From Thermodesulfobacteriota bacterium (GTDB lineage Bacteria; Desulfobacterota; Dissulfuribacteria; Dissulfuribacterales; UBA3076), in NCBI GenBank assembly GCA_003645605.1, contig QNAY01000011.1, forward strand, positions 1-10,809: a stretch of 10,809 bases of DNA, given 5' to 3'. The notes under the pieces are model-generated. The model was not told the DNA's origin. It saw only the letters and a program-made list of their open reading frames with translations, and did no database searches. Below are positions 7,061-10,809 of this stretch, in pieces (the stretch's first letter is position 1; each line of letters starts with the position of its first letter). Position numbers and translations under genes: made by a program.

Positions 7061-7701
7061 GGACCGAAAATGGCGATGTGGAGGTTGTGTCAGGTCTTTC
7101 CGGAGATGAGATTGAGGCCGGGAGTATGGAAATCATCGCTCAGGAACTAGGTTCCACTACTTTCAATGACCAGGAACTCCCTGTGGTTTACAGGATTATC
7201 CACGCCACGGCTGATTTTGATTTTGCTGAAAATGTCAGGTTCCATCCTGCTGCAATAAAAAATGGGATAAAGGCCTTACTGGCGGGTAGATCCATACTCG
7301 TGGATGTTGGAATGGTAGCTGCCGGTATAAGTCCCGGCATAATAAAATCCTTAGGCGTAAAAGTGGTGGTTTCTATTAAAACCAAGGAGTGCATAGAGAT
7401 GGCAAAAGACCTTGGTTGTACCAAAGCCAAAGCTGCCATGACCCTTGGGGCCGGGGATGATGTGGGGATTGTGGCAATCGGCAATGCCCCAACCGCCCTC
7501 TTGCGGATTATAGAACTGGTAACCTCGGGACAGTTCAGGCCGGACCTGATAATCGGCGTACCTGTAGGATTTGTAAACGCTGCTGAGTCCAAGGAACTTC
7601 TGCTGAAGCAAGATGTTCCCTATATTACGGCCCTGGGGCGAAAAGGTGGTAGCTCTGTGGCAATAGCAATAGTCAATGCTTTACTCCGCATGGCAGCGTA
7701 A
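7057..7701 (+). CDS. cbiC: Precorrin-8X / cobalt-precorrin-8 methylmutase
   Basis: CbiC (CobH in the aerobic route) moves a methyl group from C-11 to C-12 of precorrin-8 to form (cobalt-)hydrogenobyrinate in corrin ring synthesis. The 214-residue product is full length. It begins with the family pattern IEAGSMEIIAQEL and carries RIIHATADFDF, in which His49 corresponds to the proton-transferring histidine of CobH. Downstream are VDVGMVAAGI, AIGNAPTAL and VPVGFVNAAESK, all typical of the family. The ATG overlaps the cobO stop, with a good ribosome site AAGGGA at 7044-7049. It is the last gene of the unit. A repeat that keeps the same reading frame begins eight bases past the stop. Confidence 0.95.
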   Translation: MRTENGDVEVVSGLSGDEIEAGSMEIIAQELGSTTFNDQELPVVYRIIHATADFDFAENVRFHPAAIKNGIKALLAGRSILVDVGMVAAGISPGIIKSLGVKVVVSIKTKECIEMAKDLGCTKAKAAMTLGAGDDVGIVAIGNAPTALLRIIELVTSGQFRPDLIIGVPVGFVNAAESKELLLKQDVPYITALGRKGGSSVAIAIVNALLRMAA

Positions 7702-7708
7702 GAGGCTT

Positions 7709-7815
7709 GTAAACGTTCGCAAGGCACCGCATCTGCTTTGTTGCCGGGCACTTGAAGTACAGGAAGTACGTCTGCGTATCCGTACGCCTCGCATCTGCAG
7801 CACCCTGTAAATTAC
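7709..7815. repeat. Palindromic repeat, copy A, downstream of cbiC
   Basis: These 107 bases match 9621-9730 with six substitutions plus a shortened right end (GTAAATTAC here, GTAAACGCTTAC there). The left end is GTAAACGTTCGC. Internal features include GCATCTGC at both sides and the self-complementary stretches around GTACAGGAAGTAC and GTACGC. It can fold into a long imperfect stem. Read in the cbiC frame past the TAA stop, it would encode [14 protein letters not shown] and a TGA, exactly as in copy B. It may also shield or end the cbiC transcript, but no T-run is present. Confidence 0.88.
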
Positions 7816-7864
7816 AGTTCGGTGGGTTTGCGGTAAAACGGGCTTGTAACCCCGTGAACGGTTA
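7816..7864. repeat. Additional repeat module adjoining copy A, with an inverted GTAAnCGTTCAC-type terminus
   Basis: The segment ends GTGAACGGTTA (7854-7864), the inverse of the family terminus and identical to 5156-5166 inside the AsmA gene element. It contains a small hairpin, ACGGG (7838-7842) with CCCGT (7851-7855). Together with copy A this gives a composite element of about 156 bases (7709-7864) bounded by inverted ends that match at 9 of 11 positions. Confidence 0.55.
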
Positions 7865-8002
7865 AAGAAATAATGTGCTCTGGAAACCGCTTGCAAAACA
7901 TCAGTTTTTGGTCTCTGATATGGAGAAGACATGAGAATAGAACAATAGAGCAATGATAAATCAACAATCAACAATCAACAATCCAATCAGGATTTTATAA
8001 AC
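7865..8002 (+). promoter_or_regulatory. pyrG leader region, with heptamer repeat and ribosome binding site
   Basis: No gene is seen in this stretch. A heptamer, AATCAAC, is repeated 3.6 times at 7959-7983. The likely pyrG ribosome site is AGGA at 7989-7992, ten bases before the ATG. A possible -35 TTGCAA at 7891 has no well-spaced -10, so the promoter position is open. No attenuator hairpin with a run of T, as known for pyrG of Gram-positive bacteria, is visible. Confidence 0.4.
7959..7983 (+). repeat. Heptamer tandem repeat AATCAAC (3.6 copies) upstream of pyrG
   Basis: Three perfect AATCAAC units (7959-7979) are followed by AATC. The reverse complement of the unit, rotated, is GATTGTT, which is the unit of the tandem repeat at the end of kdsA (10595-10628). 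The two arrays therefore flank pyrG-kdsA in opposite orientations. Confidence 0.8.
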
Positions 8003-9667
8003 ATGAAAACAAAGTTTATTTTTATCACAGGAGGTGTTCTCTCGTCTCTGGGGAAAGGCCTGGCGGCAGCTTCCATAGGGGCATTGCTCGAAGCCAGGGG
8101 GCTTCGGATCACCATTCAGAAGCTGGACCCATACATAAACGTGGACCCCGGCACCATGAACCCTTTCCAGCACGGTGAGGTATTTGTGACAGACGATGGC
8201 GCCGAAACAGACCTGGATCTCGGACATTACGAGCGTTATACCCATGCAAAGCTGGGGCAAAGGCACAACTACACTTCAGGACGTATTTATTATAGCGTTA
8301 TCACAAAAGAACGAAGGGGAGACTACCTTGGAGGTACGGTCCAGGTCATCCCTCATATAACTGACGAGATCAAACAGGCGATTCTTCAATTAAATAGTGA
8401 AGCAGATATAGCCATTATAGAAATAGGAGGCACAGTAGGGGACATTGAAGGCCTGCCGTTTCTGGAAGCTATTAGACAGTTAAGGAGCGACCTGGGTACT
8501 GAAAATACCCTTTATATCCATTTGACCTATGTGCCCTATATCCAGGCAGCAGGTGAACTTAAAACAAAACCAACACAACACAGCGTAAAAGAACTGCTAT
8601 CCATAGGAATTCAGCCGGACATCCTGCTCTGCCGCACCCAGATGGATCTTTCGCCGGATATTAAGTCCAAGATATCATTATTCTGCAATGTAGAAGAAGA
8701 CTGGGTTATTGCAGCCAAAGACGTAAAGTGCATCTATGAAGTGCCGATACGCTTTCACGAGCAAGGGCTGGACGAACGAATCATCGAATCCCTTAACATG
8801 TGGACAAGGGCACCTGTACTTACCGAGTGGGAGGACCTTATTGCCAAGATTAAGGAACCACAGCACACAGTGCGGATTGCTATGGTTGGTAAGTATGTAA
8901 ACCTCAGGGAATCCTACAAAAGCCTGAATGAGGCACTGTTCCACGGGGGTGTTGCAAACAGCTCCGAAATCGAAATAGACTTTGTGAACTCAGAGGAAAC
9001 AAAGGGCGAAGAGTTGGCAAACCGGCTTTCAGGGGCCGAGGGGATCTTGGTCCCAGGGGGATTTGGCTCAAGGGGAATACCTGGAAAACTTGAGGCCATT
9101 ACTTATGCCAGAGAAAACAATGTGCCTTTTTTTGGCATCTGTCTGGGCATGCAGTTGGCAGTTGTAGAATTTGCCCGAAACGTAGCCGGGTTGCCCTTGG
9201 CTGACAGCGCTGAATTCACTCCTGCCACACCTGATCCGGTGATCTACCTGATGAAGGAATGGTATGACTACCGTGCGGATAAAATACAAAAAAGAGATGA
9301 AAGCACTGATAAGGGAGGCACTATGCGCCTTGGCGCATATCCATGCCGGTTGGCCCTGGATAGCAAGGCCTATGCCGCCTATGAAGTCGAGCAGATCTCC
9401 GAAAGGCACCGCCACAGATACGAGTTCAATAATTCCTATCGCAAGGCCCTTGAGGACGCTGGAATCAGGTTTGCCGGGCTGAGTCCAAATGGTGAATTGG
9501 TGGAAATTATGGAAATACCGCAGCATCCATGGTTCCTTGCCTGTCAGTTCCATCCCGAGTTCAAATCCAGGCCCCTTGCTCCCCATCCCCTGTTTGCGGC
9601 ATTTGTGCATGCTGCACTTGGTAAGCGTTCACAGGGCACCGCATCTGCTTTGTTGCCGGGCACTTGA
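8003..9667 (+). CDS. pyrG: CTP synthase (glutamine-hydrolysing)
   Basis: PyrG makes CTP from UTP, ATP and glutamine. The 554-residue protein has both domains. The N-terminal synthetase domain (about 1-265) shows [15 protein letters not shown] near residue 10, [30 protein letters not shown] and [17 protein letters not shown]. The C-terminal glutamine amidotransferase domain has GFGSRG, the nucleophile Cys380 in [11 protein letters not shown], and His517 and Glu519 in CQFHPEF completing the triad. ATG at 8003 is supported by AGGA ten bases upstream. The natural domain ends near residue 539 ([12 protein letters not shown]); the last ~15 residues, [15 protein letters not shown], and the stop come from the repeat at 9621-9730. 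The tail lies outside all catalytic motifs, so activity is expected. Confidence 0.97.
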   Translation: MKTKFIFITGGVLSSLGKGLAAASIGALLEARGLRITIQKLDPYINVDPGTMNPFQHGEVFVTDDGAETDLDLGHYERYTHAKLGQRHNYTSGRIYYSVITKERRGDYLGGTVQVIPHITDEIKQAILQLNSEADIAIIEIGGTVGDIEGLPFLEAIRQLRSDLGTENTLYIHLTYVPYIQAAGELKTKPTQHSVKELLSIGIQPDILLCRTQMDLSPDIKSKISLFCNVEEDWVIAAKDVKCIYEVPIRFHEQGLDERIIESLNMWTRAPVLTEWEDLIAKIKEPQHTVRIAMVGKYVNLRESYKSLNEALFHGGVANSSEIEIDFVNSEETKGEELANRLSGAEGILVPGGFGSRGIPGKLEAITYARENNVPFFGICLGMQLAVVEFARNVAGLPLADSAEFTPATPDPVIYLMKEWYDYRADKIQKRDESTDKGGTMRLGAYPCRLALDSKAYAAYEVEQISERHRHRYEFNNSYRKALEDAGIRFAGLSPNGELVEIMEIPQHPWFLACQFHPEFKSRPLAPHPLFAAFVHAALGKRSQGTASALLPGT

Positions 9668-9730
9668 AGTACAGGGAGTACGTCTGCGTACCCGTACGCC
9701 TTGCATCTGCAGCACCCTGTAAACGCTTAC
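9621..9730. repeat. Palindromic repeat, copy B, overlapping the pyrG 3' end
   Basis: The ends are inverted copies: GTAAGCGTTCACAGGG at 9621 and CCCTGTAAACGCTTAC ending at 9730, matching at 15 of 16. The next inner parts (GCACCGCATCTGC and GCATCTGCAGC) also pair partly. The body matches copy A at 7709-7815. The first 47 bases are coding and give pyrG its C-terminal tail and TGA stop (9665-9667). The remaining ~60 bases fill most of the gap to kdsA. No T-run follows. Confidence 0.9.
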
Positions 9731-9761
9731 AGTATTTGCAAAAGAGTTGAAAGTTAAGACA

Positions 9762-10607
9762 ATGAGTACAAAAGATATCCAGATACAAAATGTGCATATA
9801 GCTGGAATCGGCATTGGTTCAGGACAACCACCTTTACTTATTGCAGGACCCTGTGTGCTGGAAGACATTGAAACCGCCATTTCCATCGGCGCTTTCATGG
9901 CCCAGGCTGCCGGGGAGTACGGTTTTTCCTATCTATTCAAGGCATCCTTCGACAAGGCAAACAGGACATCTATAAGGTCATACAGGGGGCCGGGACTGAC
10001 TGAAGGCATTGAAATGCTCTCTGCCGTCAAGAAGGAACTGAATGTGCCGGTGATCTCAGATGTTCATACTCCGGACCAGGCAGAGGCAGCCGCAAAGGTC
10101 CTTGACTGTATACAGATACCGGCCTTTCTTTGCAGACAGACAGATCTTCTGGTGGCGGCAGCCCGGACCCGTCTTCCAATCAACATTAAGAAGGGGCAGT
10201 TCATGGCCCCGTGGGACATGAGACACGCAGTTGCCAAGATAAAAGAGAAAGGAAATGACCAGGTAATCCTCACTGAAAGGGGCACTTTTTTTGGCTACAA
10301 CAACCTGGTGGTTGACATGCGCAGCCTGGCTATGATGAGGGAGATCGGGTTTCCTGTGGTCTTTGACGCCACACACAGTGTTCAACTCCCTGGCGGTGGG
10401 GATGGATGCTCAGCAGGCCAGAGGGAATTCGTGCCCACCCTTGCCAGGGCCGCAATGGCAGCAGGAGTGGATGGAATCTTCATGGAGGTCCACCCAAATC
10501 CGGATAAGGCCCTTTGTGACGGCCCCAACAGTCTCTTCCTTGAAGCTGCGGCTGACCTGCTGAAGGTCCTTTCCAGGATCAGGCAGGCGGTGGGGATTGT
10601 TGATTGA
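9762..10607 (+). CDS. kdsA: 3-deoxy-8-phosphooctulonate synthase (Kdo-8-phosphate synthase), metal-dependent type
   Basis: KdsA condenses phosphoenolpyruvate with arabinose 5-phosphate to give Kdo-8-phosphate, the precursor of the inner-core sugar of lipopolysaccharide. The 281-residue protein shows FKASFDKANRTSIRSYRGPG, PAFLCRQTDLL, INIKKGQFMAPWDM and FGYNNLVVDMR, all family hallmarks. The metal ligands known from the metal-dependent class are present: Cys31 in AGPCVLED, His205 in DATHSVQ, Glu242 in FMEVHPNP and Asp253 in CDGPNS. E. coli KdsA has Asn in place of the Cys. ATG at 9762 is preferred, with GAAAG eight bases upstream; the frame also has TTG at 9747 but no spaced ribosome site. The last residues (GIVD) and the stop fall in a heptamer repeat. 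Gene order pyrG-kdsA is common in Gram-negatives; kdsC and lpt genes would be expected next. Confidence 0.96.
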   Translation: MSTKDIQIQNVHIAGIGIGSGQPPLLIAGPCVLEDIETAISIGAFMAQAAGEYGFSYLFKASFDKANRTSIRSYRGPGLTEGIEMLSAVKKELNVPVISDVHTPDQAEAAAKVLDCIQIPAFLCRQTDLLVAAARTRLPINIKKGQFMAPWDMRHAVAKIKEKGNDQVILTERGTFFGYNNLVVDMRSLAMMREIGFPVVFDATHSVQLPGGGDGCSAGQREFVPTLARAAMAAGVDGIFMEVHPNPDKALCDGPNSLFLEAAADLLKVLSRIRQAVGIVD

Positions 10608-10628
10608 TGATTGTTGATTGATGATTGA
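10595..10628 (+). repeat. Heptamer tandem repeat GATTGWT (4.9 copies) over the kdsA stop codon
   Basis: Units GATTGTT, GATTGAT, GATTGTT, GATTGAT and GATTGA follow without gaps. The first unit and part of the second encode the last kdsA residues and the TGA at 10605-10607. The unit is the inverse of the AATCAAC array before pyrG. Confidence 0.82.
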
Positions 10629-10673
10629 AAAACTATGAATTAGGAATTAATGTTATTGGGTATATATTTTATT

Positions 10674-10685
10674 GTAAGCGTTCAC
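10674..10685. repeat. Isolated 12-base terminus of the GTAAnCGTTCAC palindrome family
   Basis: GTAAGCGTTCAC is identical to the left end of copy B (9621-9632). The next bases, TCCC, fit the inverse of the right end of the AsmA gene element (CGTTCACTCCC). The rest of an element is missing, because the TGTCATTTCGA arm begins nine bases later. It is probably an element end cut off by insertion of the second repeat family. Confidence 0.6.
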
Positions 10686-10693
10686 TCCCATAT

Positions 10694-10721
10694 TGTCATT
10701 TCGACCGAAGGGAGAAATCTT
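10694..10721 (+). repeat. Left arm of the TGTCATTTCGA palindrome flanking the GIY-YIG gene
   Basis: These 28 bases match the left arm at 11-38 with one difference (CCGAAGGG here, CCGTAGGG there). The arm contains AGGGAG at 10709-10714, nine bases before the nuclease ATG, so the repeat appears to supply the ribosome site. The matching right arm would be expected just past the nuclease stop, outside the window. Confidence 0.85.
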
Positions 10722-10723
10722 AA

Positions 10724-10809
10724 ATGCCCATGACTGTGACATATTATGTGTATCTGCTAACAAATTGGAACAATAAAGTGATGTATCTGGGGGTAACCAA
10801 TAACCTGGA
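10724..10809 (+). CDS. GIY-YIG family endonuclease, N-terminal part (cut by window end)
   Basis: The 28 visible codons read MPMTVTYYVYLLTNWNNKVM followed by YLGVTNNL. YVY stands for the GIY element and YLG for YIG, at the spacing of the small single-domain GIY-YIG proteins (COG2827/UPF0213-like). GIY-YIG domains cut DNA through a conserved Arg and Glu that lie beyond the window edge. Starts at 10724 and 10730 are both possible; AGGGAG at 10709-10714 favours the first. The gene sits directly behind a palindrome arm and after a stretch of other repeats, so it is more likely part of a mobile or repeat-associated unit than of the kdsA operon. Confidence 0.82.
   Translation, partial: MPMTVTYYVYLLTNWNNKVMYLGVTNNL

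Noticed and set aside
7709..7864. Rho-independent terminator after cbiC
   Set aside because: Stem structures exist, but none is followed by a run of T; the sequence is better explained as a repeat.
9747..9761. TTG start for kdsA five codons upstream of the ATG
   Set aside because: The purine-rich bases directly abut it, leaving no spacing, whereas ATG at 9762 has GAAAG eight bases upstream.

Overview
The window looks like a Gram-negative, probably anaerobic bacterium, most likely of the Desulfobacterota (former Deltaproteobacteria). This is inferred from gene content: pyrG followed by a metal-type kdsA (Kdo for lipopolysaccharide), a large AsmA-like envelope protein, and cobO plus cbiC for corrinoid synthesis. 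No marker gene settles the taxonomy, and no RNA gene or CRISPR array was seen.

Layout. Positions 1-1440 are accessory DNA: a hairpin repeat (11-90) cuts into the tail of a type I restriction specificity gene (hsdS remnant, to 423). About 250 featureless bases follow, then a minus-strand toxin-antitoxin pair (Phd/YefM antitoxin 1072-1350, VapC PIN toxin 678-1085) with a recognisable promoter/operator. Positions 1709-7701 are a tight four-gene plus-strand unit: an APH-fold sugar-kinase-like protein, a 1282-residue AsmA-family protein, cobO and cbiC. Its junctions are a 4-base overlap, a 7-base gap and another 4-base overlap. Positions 8003-10607 hold pyrG and kdsA. The window ends inside a GIY-YIG endonuclease gene that starts directly behind one arm of the same hairpin repeat seen at 11-90.

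The most unusual content is the repeats. (a) Several palindromic elements share termini of the form GTAAnCGTTC(A/G)C. One of about 147 bp lies in frame inside the AsmA gene (5022-5168). One follows cbiC (7709-7864). One overlaps the 3' end of pyrG and supplies its last ~15 codons and stop (9621-9730). A 12-base terminus is left behind kdsA (10674-10685). In the two copies that share a body, the three differences inside the pyrG tail frame are all synonymous, and both copies lie in the frame of the gene upstream. (b) A second palindrome family (TGTCATTTCGA...) occurs as a solo hairpin at 11-90 and as the left flank of the GIY-YIG gene at 10694, which suggests a nuclease-linked element with a non-autonomous derivative. 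(c) Short tandem repeats (a heptamer before pyrG and, inverted, after kdsA; an octamer and a C9 run inside the AsmA gene) add possible slippage sites.

The housekeeping genes are ordinary and look intact. The repeats colonise the ends of genes and, in one case, a reading frame.
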